Positions 1 through 9,550 of a stretch of 64,000 bases of DNA are shown in pieces. Below the pieces are notes generated by a model. That model searched no databases. It saw only the letters and a program-made list of their open reading frames with translations, and was not told the DNA's origin. Made by a program: the position numbers and the translations under genes. The first letter of the stretch is position 1, and each line of letters starts with the position of its first letter. The DNA is from Perognathus longimembris pacificus (taxonomy: Eukaryota; Chordata; Mammalia; Rodentia; Heteromyidae): NCBI RefSeq assembly GCF_023159225.1, contig NC_063168.1, positions 63,715,398 through 63,779,397 of the forward strand, written 5' to 3'.

Positions 1-201
1 AAAGAGAGAAGAAAGGGGAGAGAAGGAAGGATGGGAGGAAGGAAGAAAGGGAGAAAGGGAAAGAGAGAAAGAAAGAAAAGAAAGAGTGAGAGAAAGTGAG
101 GAGGGAAGGGGAAAGGAAGGGAAAGAAACAGAGGAAGGAAGGAAGGAGGGAGGGAGGGAGGGAGGGAGGGAGGGAGGGAGGGAGGGAGGGAGGGAGGAAG
201 G
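1..201. repeat. Purine-rich (GA)n tract with (GGGA)n core
   Basis: The strand is almost entirely A and G. A regular GGGA tetranucleotide array fills about 147-196, preceded by mixed GAAA/GGAA units. The Gly/Arg/Glu-rich open frame through it at 86-376 is a product of the repeat and not a gene. The tract is cut by the window edge, so its true length is unknown. Confidence 0.95.
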
Positions 202-929
202 CCTAGGCAGTGTTTGGGTTAGAATTTGTCAGGGCCTATTGAAACTAGCTAAGAATAGAGGAGGAGAAGCAGGAAAGGCAGGGACCTTAGGAGATGGACA
301 AAAGCCTAGGAGTGGAGTCTGGGGTGATGGAGGAAAGGTGGGAGTACTTTCAGATGACCTGGGACTTGGTAGGTGATGCTGCTATTGCTAGAGATAGGGG
401 CACAGGATGAGGAGTGAGCTTGAAGACGGAGGGAATTCAGACAGATCTATGGCACCTGAGGAGTTTCTTGGTGGAGGGGCAGCTGGACAGCACCCTGGGG
501 ACAAACTTGAGAGCTACCAGTTTACAGGTGAAGGACAGGAGATCAATAGTACCTGGAGGACTGGAAGAGAGTGATAAGGGATTCAAACAGCTCTGCCGGG
601 ATGCAAGAAGCTGCCACCTGTGACTAAGAGGATTAGGAGCTACTGGTGGCCTGGTTGGTGGGAGCTATCCACGTGAGATCTGAGATTCTGGGATGCTGAC
701 ATCCCCTAGCCCCTCAGTCACTAGAGGCCATTCAGGGCCTGTCACTTCTATTCTGGGAGGGCTGTGGTCTCCCCTCTGCTTTTACCCGAGCAGGAGGAAA
801 CGTGGCTGACGGAGGGAGAGCTTCCTGGACCCAGACATTCTAGACTCTGCAAAGGGACCCCTGTGACCCAGCTGCTGGCATGGGGGTTTAGGCTGGGAAC
901 TCATCCTTTTAACCAGAGCTGAGGGGGAG
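202..929. other. Unique non-coding sequence
   Basis: No repeat family, RNA gene or credible exon was recognised. Base composition is moderately GC-rich. Short open frames here have no recognisable domain. Confidence 0.5.
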
Positions 930-1400
930 GAGAGCATACACTAGCACTAATATTGAACAGCTGCCACTCTGTTTACTTTCACAAGCACCAACTTCCCATA
1001 AATCCAAGTCAAAATCAATCATCTTTTATGGAAGATATTAATGGCAATTCCATTATTTAAATCCAATCAATGCAGGCTTTATTTCACCCATTGTACTGGA
1101 GCCAAGTTGTTTGGAGGGGGCTTTTGACCATGCAATGGAAAAAAAAAAAAAAAGTCCAACGACCTTGTTCCCATCTCAGCATTGCAGTTAGATATCTGCC
1201 TAGGAAAAAGGGATTTGGTTTCTCTCCGGTTCCAGGAGGAAGGTTTTAATTCCACTGGGCTAGGAAAAATAAAAATTCTTCCCTTGCGTTCATTATGTGC
1301 TGTCGAGTATTGTCAGGGCCACTCAGCATCACTGCTTTTTTAAACTCAGTAACTTAACTGCGGCGACCTCCTGCTTTCCAATCAGAATTTTTTTAAAAAA
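930..1400. other. Candidate conserved non-coding element
   Basis: An AT-rich, low-CpG block without SINE or LINE similarity. It carries closely spaced homeodomain/PBX-like words (ATCAATCA, TTAATGG, CCATTATTTAAAT, CCAATCAATG) around 1010-1070. Such clustering is typical of developmental enhancers, but conservation cannot be measured from one sequence. Two poly(A) runs (about 1139-1153 and 1446-1459) lie in and just after it. Confidence 0.25.
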
Positions 1401-1460
1401 ACAACCATGAACTCAACTCTTCCAGGAACTGACTTCAATGGTCTAAAAAAAAAAAAAAAT

Positions 1461-2826
1461 TAGCTAATCTTTAGCCAAGGCAAATGGGGGTTGTTTCCAG
1501 AAGAAGGCAAACATCAAGACAGAAATGGAGTGGTCTAGGAGATCAAGAAGCCACCAGCAGAAGCCTTCAAAGAAATGAGCCTGCACGGGCGCCTTGCCTA
1601 CCGTGGTCTCCTGCCCACAGATGCCTCAGAGTGAGAAGAGTGCTATGGGATGCACAACTTCCAACTCACTAGGGTGGATGTGTGTACGAAGAGGACAGTT
1701 TCAACTGGGCCCTGGAGTACGCGGAATTCTCCTAGTATCACGTGAAAGGATCCCCCCATTCCCTCTGACCCCCCCCCCTCCTTTAGGACTTGATGTTTTC
1801 ACCTTACGACACCCCTTCTTAGGAAGTGCCAGCTCCCTAGCTAGACTCTAAGCTTGCCCTATGAAAGTGTGCTGCTCCATTCACACACCTGCCTTCCCAT
1901 CCCCCAGGGGCCATGTCCCCCGCTCAGGGGCCACCTCGGCGCTGCGCTCATGCAGGTCAGGTTCCTTCCCACCATCAACATGGCCCCTCTGGAGTGGAGC
2001 ACTGTCTCATGCATTAACATGAAAGTTGTTCTTTCAGGAGCCTTCCTCAGGGACAGATTCAACAGGACAGGATTGTGCCACAGTTCAGCATGACAGGAGG
2101 CACGCTAGGACTTCTGACTCACCCTGCCTTTGGAGGCAGCTGGGGACTAGCTGTTCTCCATTTCCACTAAAAACAAAACAAGGGAAAATGGGCTTAAATT
2201 GCAGCATGGGAGATTTAGGTCAGATAGAAGCTAAAGCCTGCAGGAGCCACCGGAATGGGGACTTTGGGAGCTGATGGAATTTCTTTCCCTGGAGATCTCT
2301 GGGAAGAGGCTTTAGTGTCAGGGACAATGCATCCCCAAGGCTTACTAGAGAAGGAAGAGAAGCTAGCGGGCCTGGCAGGTCTGCTTCAGCCCTAAGCCTG
2401 CCATGGCTTCTCCACACCAACATCACTTAGCAGCCCTCAGCACCATCACTGGGAAGGGGAAGATAATGTCATATATGAGCACATTCATCATCAAGCCTCC
2501 TTTCTTGGGGCCATCAAAGGCCATGCTTTCTATCTGTTCTGTGCCATGATCTCTGACTTATGACAAAAGCCATTCCTGTAACTGGGGTTGAAAATTATCT
2601 CTGCCCCTGCCTAAGTAACTTTTCTTCTCTGGCCATTTGTCCACAGCAAAGGCATGTGAAGTCTGCTCCAAATGGGCAGGCATGTCCTCTTGGGGACTGG
2701 TCACATCTGGGAGGGAGAGGAAGGGAAGGAGAATGGGAGAGAGGGCAGAGCAAGACTCTGGACACACATTTTGGAAGTGGGGTAAGCAAGGGGGGTACAT
2801 GGTTTCACATTAATCATCGGACTCTT
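1461..2826. other. Unique non-coding sequence
   Basis: No interspersed repeat was recognised with confidence. The region includes a run of nine or more C at about 1770-1778. Open frames on both strands are short, overlap each other and lack recognisable domains. Confidence 0.5.
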
Positions 2827-3091
2827 TGGCAATTCCCAAGTCACCAAGGTCAAAAACTCCACTAAGCTTGGAGGCAGATCTGTAGCTTGCCTGTAGCTCA
2901 GGGGTGGGACCTGGTGTGGTTTCATGGAGGCGACGACACTCCCTGCTCCATTTCCCTCCTACGCTTCTTGTTCTCACTTCTACTTTGATTTACAGCGTCT
3001 TAATGCATCCTTTCAAGTCCCGGCCAGTCCTTTCTAGAACTAGGCGAGGTGAAAACAAGCAGAACAGAAAGCTTCATTTTCTTCCCTAGTG
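2827..3091 (+). repeat. Inverted duplication, left arm
   Basis: About 265 bp match the reverse complement of 9130-9393. Counting by hand over 2949-3090 gives roughly 88-89% identity with one single-base gap. The shared stretch includes the terminal bases of a MER5-like transposon, complete only in the right arm. That suggests a duplicated genomic segment more than two insertions of one mobile element. The arms are about 6 kb apart and oppositely oriented. An unclassified repeat family remains possible. Confidence 0.75.
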
Positions 3092-4464
3092 GCCCCCCAG
3101 CTCTCCCGTTAAGCTTCCTCCTTTCCCAGTTCCAGGTGTGGTCAGAGGCCTCCTTTATGGAACTGGACGTCACCAAGAGACCTGAAGCCAGGTCTTCAAA
3201 GAACTCTCTCAGGTCCCACAGCTGAAGAGACCCGGTGGCTTCACAGCACAAATGCCAAGGTGGAACAGGGAGAAGTTTGCAATGGCCAGAGAAGGACACC
3301 AGAGTGCCACCATCTGGGACAGTCACTAGCCTAGGCCACCTTTCTCTGTTCTTCTGATCTGCCCTACTCAGCCCCTAGGCCCAACAGCAGATAAAGCTGG
3401 TCACCAGGAGGAAGGAGATCCCCAGAGTAGAACCTTTCCTTCATCTTGGAAGTGAGATGTGTCACTGTGGAGTCTGATAAATGAAGTCAGGGCTAGCACC
3501 TCCCTTGAGGCAATGGTGTTTAAAGGAGATGGAGGGTTTTAGCTGCTTTGAGCAGTTCTAGAAAGCATCAAGTGACCTTGCCCGCCTATATGTCAGCAAG
3601 TTTTGACTACCCTGCTGGCCACAAGAGGAGAGATTCAAAGGCTAGAAGGGGGGCCTGGCTTTCTACTGGTTACTACAGTTATTGAAAAATGAGCATGCCT
3701 GGTAACCACTGTGGTTGTGTCTACCACATGGACCAACCACAGAGGTTTGTGCAGCATTCCAGATGTGTGCAAATTATACAACCAGCAAGCCTATCCTGTT
3801 CCTTGAAGCTCCCAGCTCAGGATGGCTCTTGTTGAAACTTAACAATGACCATTTCCTGAGTCATTTCAGACCTAGAGAAGGGCTGTGTCTTCTGTGCCTC
3901 CACTTAAAAGGCAGAATGGGGTCTTGTAGCAGTGAGGGTGGGGGCCGTAGGCCCCTTCCAGTCTGGGAACCTTTGGCAGTGAAGCATAGGATGATGGCAT
4001 GGCAGGAGAGGCTTTCAGCTGAGTTAATATACATCAATTCCCAGTTAGGGCTCAAGGCATCTGAGCCAGGTACCCTTTGGCTGAGAAAAGTATGGTGGAG
4101 GCTGCAGTCTCTCCTAGAAATCCATAAGCCAACTGGAAGACAAAAATTCAGCTTTGGTGTCCTGAAGGTATCTCCCTCTGACTCCTTCCCAGTGCCCTTG
4201 GTTTTGCCAGTAAATAGCATAGACAAGCTTAACTACACAGCTAACTAGCCAGCTAGCCTGGTGAGCCTGTAAGGGAACCTTGTTCCCAAGGAGGAGGGAA
4301 GTCAGAGGTCTCCCAAATTCAATTTTCCAGAGGCCACAGGTCATAGAAGCAAGGGCCAGATAAGTGATGAGAGAGGGTTAAGCTCATAGGACACCCAGGC
4401 CAAGAGTGACAGTTCTCATGCCACACCAACCCTAAATTCCAGGTACAAGGTTTTATGAGGAAAT
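3092..4464. other. Unique non-coding sequence with one 177-codon open frame
   Basis: No repeat family was recognised. A plus-strand frame at 3715-4248 is open for 177 codons but begins at TTG, has no recognisable domain and is shadowed by an opposite-strand frame. I treat it as chance. Confidence 0.5.
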
Positions 4465-4530
4465 GAAAGCCCAATTTGCTCCTCTGTAAAGTGGGGATAA
4501 AAATATTTACATCCTCAGAGTAGAATGAGC
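4465..4530 (-). mobile_element. MIR SINE fragment
   Basis: The pattern of CTCCTCTGTAAAGTGGGGAT followed by a T/A-rich stretch matches the antisense core of the ancient mammalian-wide SINE MIR. Only the central part is legible and it is heavily diverged. Confidence 0.5.
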
Positions 4531-4734
4531 CTGGAGAGAAAGAAGTCAGGAGGAAGTACATGCAGATTACTTAGCATGGCCCATGACTGGCTCCTGCCTG
4601 AGCTTAGGGGCAGGAGGTGTCTGAGGAGGGTGGTGAGGGCTGGCTTCAGAGGAGGCTGATCCAAGCCCGGCCCTTAAGGACAAAGCAGAGACACCAAAGG
4701 TGAGGTGGGAGGGGCTGCAAAGTCATGTCCGCCA

Positions 4735-4870
4735 AGCCTCATTCTAAATGGATTATTGTTTATTGGCAGCTTATCCTTTCTCATGGGTTATGAATTATTT
4801 ACCAGATAATGACTTCATAATTGCTAATGAGAGATGCCCCAAGGACATGCTGACATAACTTCTGAAGCCA
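4735..4870. other. Candidate conserved non-coding element
   Basis: An AT-rich unique block with dense homeodomain-like words: GGATTATTG, TTATGAATTATTTA, ATAATGACTTCATAATTGC and GCTAATGAG. It is flanked by GC-richer ordinary sequence. Regulatory function is inference only. Confidence 0.3.
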
Positions 4871-5164
4871 CAGTGCTAATTGTGGTGGAGTCCCAGAAGC
4901 TCCCACAGGGTCACATCCAAAATGTCACTCCTAGGGACAGCCTCCGATGACCCTTGGGGATCAGTCATGAGTACAGCCTCCTTGGGATGCAGATAAAGAA
5001 AATGAGCTCTAGTGAGGGACAGAAACCCCGGGAATGGGAACGGGATGCAGCCCAGTGGCTGTTTGGGATTCTTTTTGTCGTTGTTATAATTATTTCCATT
5101 TTCTTTTTTATCTAGCAGAGATGTGTACCTTGAGCAGAGCATATCTAATCAAGAACATGAGATG

Positions 5165-5577
5165 GTATTGGGACTTGAAGTTGGGACCTTCGGCTTTTTC
5201 ACACAAGAATAGCATTCTACCATTTGAGCCACAACTTCACTTTCGGCTTTTTGCTGGTTAATTGGAGTTAAGTGTCTCATGGACTGTCTCTTTTTTTTTT
5301 TTTTTTGGCCAGTCCTGGGGCTTGAACTTAGGGCCTGAGCACCGGCCCTGGCTTCTTGACACTTGAGCCACAGCGCCCCTTCTGGCCGTTTTCCATATAT
5401 GTGGTACTGAGTAATCATACCTAGAGCTTCATGTATACGAGGAGAGCACTCATGCCACTAGGCCATATTCCCAGCCCCTCGTGGACTTTCTTGAATGAGC
5501 TGGCTTTGAACTGTGATCCTCGAGGTCCTCAGGCTCCAGAGTATCTAAGATTATAGGCATGAGCCACCAGTGTCAAG
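5165..5577 (-). mobile_element. Composite 7SL/ID-like SINE, split by a nested SINE
   Basis: Antisense copy of the composite SINE common in this window. The ID-like right half lies at about 5165-5250. The 7SL-derived B1-like half resumes at about 5492-5577 (GTATCTAAGATTATAGGCAT and GAGCCACCAG are the inverted B1 A-box region). Between them an antisense IDL-Geo has inserted, so this element is the older of the two. Confidence 0.85.
5291..5477 (-). mobile_element. IDL-Geo SINE nested in an older SINE
   Basis: Antisense dimer: T15 tail, Geo right half, then the tRNA-like left half ending in CCCAGCCCC. It is flanked by a target-site duplication, CTCATGGACTGTCT (5277-5290) against CTCGTGGACTTTCT (5478-5491), 12 of 14 identical. 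The duplicated site lies inside the composite SINE at 5165-5577. Confidence 0.9.
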
Positions 5578-5619
5578 TGTGATATCATCTTAAATATAAA
5601 TTTTACTCCATAACTTATT

Positions 5620-5880
5620 TCTTTGTTTGGTTTTGTTTGTTTGTTTGTTGTTGTTTTATCTTGGGGCTTTAACTCTAGGCCTGGCTGCTATCTCTTGAGT
5701 TTTTGTGCTCAAGGCTAGCACTCTATCACCACTTGAGCCACAAGTCCACTTCCGTTTTTCTAGAGGTTAATTGGAGATAAGAGTTGCATGTACTTTTCTG
5801 CCCAGGCTGTCTTTGAACCTTGATCCTCAGATCTCAGCCTCCTGAGTAGCTAGGAGTACAGCTGTGAGCCACCAGTGTCA
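5620..5880 (-). mobile_element. Composite 7SL/ID-like SINE
   Basis: Antisense, near full length. It has a T/G-rich tail (5620-5658), an ID/Geo-like half with GCTCAAGGCTAGCACTCTA, the linker GGTTAATTGGAGATAAGAG, and a B1-like half ending GAGTAGCTAGGAGTACAGC and GTGAGCCACCAG. A GT microsatellite follows directly. Confidence 0.9.
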
Positions 5881-5883
5881 GTG

Positions 5884-5918
<35 letters not shown>

Positions 5919-5920
5919 GT
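5881..5920. repeat. (GT)n microsatellite
   Basis: About 20 GT units with one TT interruption near 5899, abutting the 5' end of the preceding antisense SINE. Confidence 0.97.
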
Positions 5921-6209
5921 TGCATTTGATGTAATAAAGCAAAGGCAGAGTTCATGGCTGTATGGTTTATGAGATGACACACCTGCATGGGATTCTTCTG
6001 GGTAAAGGATGGTCATTACGTCCCTGGGAGCAGACATCCCCTGCCAACCATTCTGCAGGCAAAGGCAATAGTGCCAGATGCCTCCTCATCTCCCTTGAAG
6101 GTGCACATGGTTCTGAATAGGGCAGTAGCTAAATCCACGGCTTTGTTGGGGTGCTTGCGAAGGCACACCCTTGGCCCCACACTTTGCGTGCCACTCTAGG
6201 TAACTTACC

Positions 6210-6388
6210 ATGTTCACACATTTAATGTTTACATTTACTCTAAGAGGTAAATATTATTATAATCCTTACTCTGCACCTGAAGAAACAGAGGCCCAGGGTG
6301 GGTGAATACTGTCCTGGAGCCACTCAGTGGGGAAGGGGCAGTGCTGGTAGGTCCCAGGCAGTCTGGTTCAAGCAAGTATGCCCCTGAC
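6210..6388 (+). mobile_element. MIR SINE
   Basis: Follows the MIR consensus in order. It has a TTTACAT-rich start, AGAGGTAAATATTATTATAA, then CTGAAGAAACAGAGGCCCAG, then a degenerate middle, and ends near AGGCAGTCTGGTTC. Divergence is typical of this ancient family. It accounts for the 3' part of a 174-codon minus-strand open frame (6235-6759), which is therefore not a gene. Confidence 0.8.
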
Positions 6389-7990
6389 TTCAACACTTCT
6401 CTGGCCCCCTGAAAATGTCTCCAATATGAAAGAAGAAATGAATATGTGTGGATGTGGAATGCACCTTTTCTAAACGTGGCTTGAATGTGGAATGGAATAT
6501 ATTGAGATGCTGGGTTCGAGCAAGGTTGGGGAAGGTCTGTCTTCCTCTTAAGCCACAGGCTGTGCTTAGACAGCTTAAAAAGCAAGCTCTGGACAGGACA
6601 CACAGCATCCCAGGGGAACAGAGCTCTTGGGAGGGCAGGCCAGTGTGTTACCCCCGACTGCCCTACAGTGGGTATCTGTGAGCTGCACTCATGGCTTAGC
6701 TGGCCCCTGGGCACACACATCACACAGATTAAATGAAGCGTTTCTGATGGTTCATCCATCCATCCTCACATATGTAAGCTTTCTTTTGTGCCAGGCCTTG
6801 GGGAGGGATCTAGAGATGGAATCCCAAGCTGCTGCCCACAAGGGGGCTCTGTGATAGGATTGGGGGTGGGGAACCATGAACCTACCTTAATCATTCATGG
6901 TTCCTTGTGTGTGAGCTCCGTGCTCAGCACAGCAGGGCTGCCCTCACATGCCTAGAGCAGACCAGGGACTGGGGGATGAGCCTGATAAACACAGGCAAGG
7001 GAAAAGACACGCTAGCACTCCACCGGTGTGGGGAGCGTCCCGGGACACGATTGGAGTAAGTGTTCTGAGGGAGGCACTCTGCCAGGAGAGATGAAAGGGA
7101 TGGGAGAGGCTTGGGCTTATAACAGGACAAAGAGGTGAACTAGCCAAGGAATCGTCTGGGTGGGAGTAGGGGTTGGCAGAAGCTAGCTAGACAGGGCAGA
7201 TTCCCCTCACTGGATTCGTGAACACCAGGAGCTGCTGCTCAGTGTGTGCCTGCGCAAGACGGCACAGCACTCGGGTTGTGTGTGAGCGAGCCTTGAACTG
7301 GTACTAAATAAATAATCACGCTGTTTATTCTGGGACGAGAGGCAGGACACGTCCTCTATGAGCTAAAGTGAGGGTAGGGTTTTTCTCAGCTGGTCTGGCT
7401 GCACATCTCTGAGTGCTCAGAAGGGACCTTCGAAGAACTTCCCTGCGCTCTGACTTCCATTTCCCACGTTCAGCTCCTGCCTGGGTACCTGAAGAAGCGG
7501 GAAGATGGCAGGTTAATTGTTACCTCTACGCTGTTACTAGGTTACTTGGTAAAGGCAGAAATATGTTTTTAATGATTTTTGTTGTTGTTGTTGCTGCTAC
7601 CTTACAAACCAGATGCTTTTATCTAAATGAGCTGCTACAAATCAAAGGAAGGGCCCGTGAGGGTTGCTAGGCTGCATCTCTTGCATGGGTTGGTGAGCTT
7701 GAGCTCCATGAATGACACTGAAATTCCCCCTCCTCCCCCATCTCCTCCGCATCTAGTTTGCTCACAAGTGGGAGTAAAAACATGCATTGTGGCAGCTGTA
7801 ATTGGTGAGTCTCTAAGTGGCCTAGACAAGAGGATAGAGGAGCAAGTGGGTGATCTCTATCCTGGGGTGGTAATTCTTACCCAAACTTGGGGTTGGGGAG
7901 TTTCATTCTCTCACATAGTCATGGCAATTTTCCTTGTGCTCAGCACAATGTCTGACATTTACAGCCGGTGCTTTAAAAAAATACCAGTGG
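6389..7990. other. Mostly unique sequence with faint ancient repeat traces
   Basis: A stretch near 6780-6860 (GTGCCAGGCCTTGGGGAGGG) recalls widespread ancient mammalian repeats but is too decayed to classify. A short (GTT)n run lies near 7577-7595. No exon or RNA gene was recognised. The 139-codon plus frame at 7627-8046 runs into the L2 tail and has no domain. Confidence 0.45.
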
Positions 7991-7999
7991 AACAAATGA

Positions 8000-8166
8000 G
8001 TTGTTCTCTCATTGCCCTTTGTATAACTGTTTTCTTGTTGCTCTGATCACATATTCCTAGTAGGTGTTTAGCTACAGGTCTTTCTGCTGGACTGAGAATT
8101 CCTTGGGGACGGGGCTTTTGTCTGAGCATTCTGGATGCGAGGCCTGGATCCATGATGCCTAAGTAC
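8000..8166 (+). mobile_element. L2 LINE 3' end
   Basis: Resembles the L2 3' untranslated tail: GACTGAGAATTCCTTGGGGACGGGGCTTTTGTCT corresponds to the conserved 'gagctccttgagggcagggact' part of L2. It ends in the GAATGAATGAA motif that seeded the following microsatellite. Confidence 0.55.
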
Positions 8167-8219
8167 ATGAATGAATGAATGAATGAATGAATGAACGAAT
8201 GAACGAAGGAACGAACAAA
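8167..8219. repeat. (GAAT)n microsatellite
   Basis: Thirteen or so GAAT/GAAC/GAAG tetranucleotides, probably expanded from the GAATGAATGAAT tail of an L2 element. Confidence 0.95.
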
Positions 8220-9129
8220 TTTGAGGCAACTTATTGATTTGCCATGTACTGAGCAAACTATCTGTGGCCAGGGGAGAGAAAAGGAAGAGAAACTTAGAAT
8301 GAAAAGACAAAAGCTTAAATTTTCTTAAGCAGTTTTTGAACATGACTAAAGGAGGACATTCAGAGGGACAGATGCCTGCAAATTTAGGAGCAATGTCACT
8401 CAAATGTGCACACGATCCTTTCCCTGAGTTGGGTGTTGGCAAGACTATTAGCCTATTGTGTGTGTGTGTGTGTGTAAATTTGCACAAATCACATAGAATG
8501 CAGGCTAGAAGTCAGCCCCAGGCCTCTCCAGTCATCTGTCTTCACTTAGAGTACGGAATCTCAACTGTTTCCAGCAGTCCTGGCCAATGGGGCAGGGACA
8601 AGGTAAGGAAAGAGACAGACTACTTGGAAAGTCAAACTTTATCACAAAAATAAACTCTGAGGTTTGCAGAAAAGCTATTTCTAGCCCAGGTGCCAAATGA
8701 GGTTTTGCAGCCAGAATAAAATACTGTATATCCTCCACCCTACCCACTCCAGCCAAGTGCAGATGCCACATGCACACAGGTCCTGAGCTCCTTGCTCCTA
8801 TCCCCGGCATCTCCTGCCTTCTGACCACTATCTCTGCCTATGGAGCCTGGGCGTGGGGCTGAGTAGAGCAGCAAGGAGGATACGGAAATATGTAACTTCT
8901 GTCTTGAGCTTAGTGGACGCTCTGCAGGCTCTCCCTGAATAGCCCCAGCCTCTCCTTGGCCTTTCTCAGCACACAGATGCTATGACCCCCATTGGGTCTG
9001 TGCTAGGAGGCCCTGGAGGGCTCTTCAAAGAACTGGCTGCCATTCCCTATGGTGGAGTTCCAGAAAGGAGGCATCTGCCCTCTCCTGGGGCTAGGGATGA
9101 GGGAGGCCTGACTAGGAAGAACCTGGGCT
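8220..9129. other. Unique non-coding sequence
   Basis: Contains a short (GT)n at about 8457-8475. No interspersed repeat or exon was recognised. Confidence 0.5.
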
Positions 9130-9393
9130 CAACCAGGGAAGGGCATGAAGCTTTCTATTCTGCTTGGTTTTACCGCGCCTAGTTCCAGAAGGACTGGCAG
9201 GGACTTGAAAGGATACATTAAGACACTGTAAATCAAAGTAGGAGCAAGAACAAGAAGCATAGGAGGGAAATGGAGCAGGGAGTGCTGCATCCGTGAAACC
9301 ACATCTAGGAAGTCCTACACCTGGGTACAGGCAGGCCACAAATCTGCCTCGGGCTTGGCAGCACTTCTAACCTTGGCAGCTCAGGGGAATTGC
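9130..9393 (-). repeat. Inverted duplication, right arm
   Basis: Reverse-complement partner of 2827-3091 with about 88% identity. In this arm the homologous segment passes into a longer MER5-like element. The other arm keeps only its edge. Confidence 0.75.
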
Positions 9394-9550
9394 TTGGGGA
9401 GCTTTATAAACACACGAATAAAGTAAGAATGCCTATGCCCCCCTCCCACAGAGTTTGATCTAATGGAGCGGCTATGAATCCTGGTGCGAGAATTTTTTGC
9501 CCTCTTAGGTGATTTTCATACACAACGAGGGTTGAGGGCTAGAGAACTCA
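9362..9550 (+). mobile_element. MER5-like hAT-Charlie DNA transposon relic
   Basis: The order of motifs matches the MER5 type: an AACCTTGGCAGCTC start, AATTGCTTGGGGAGCTTTA, AATGCCTATGCCCCCC, GAGTTTGATCTAATGG, an AGGTGATTTTCATA repeat and a terminal GGTTGAGGGCTAG. It is a short non-autonomous copy with no coding capacity. Confidence 0.7.

Noticed and set aside
86..376. Gly/Arg/Glu-rich protein
   Set aside because: Encoded by the (GGGA)n tract, so an artefact of repeat translation.
3715..4248. 177-codon plus-strand open frame as a gene
   Set aside because: TTG start, no recognisable domain or splice context, overlapped by an antisense frame of 121 codons. Consistent with chance.
6235..6759. 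174-codon minus-strand open frame as a gene
   Set aside because: Its 3' part lies in a MIR repeat and the rest has no domain.
7627..8046. Membrane protein of 139 codons
   Set aside because: Hydrophobic stretch at the end comes from L2 tail sequence. No start context or homology recognised.
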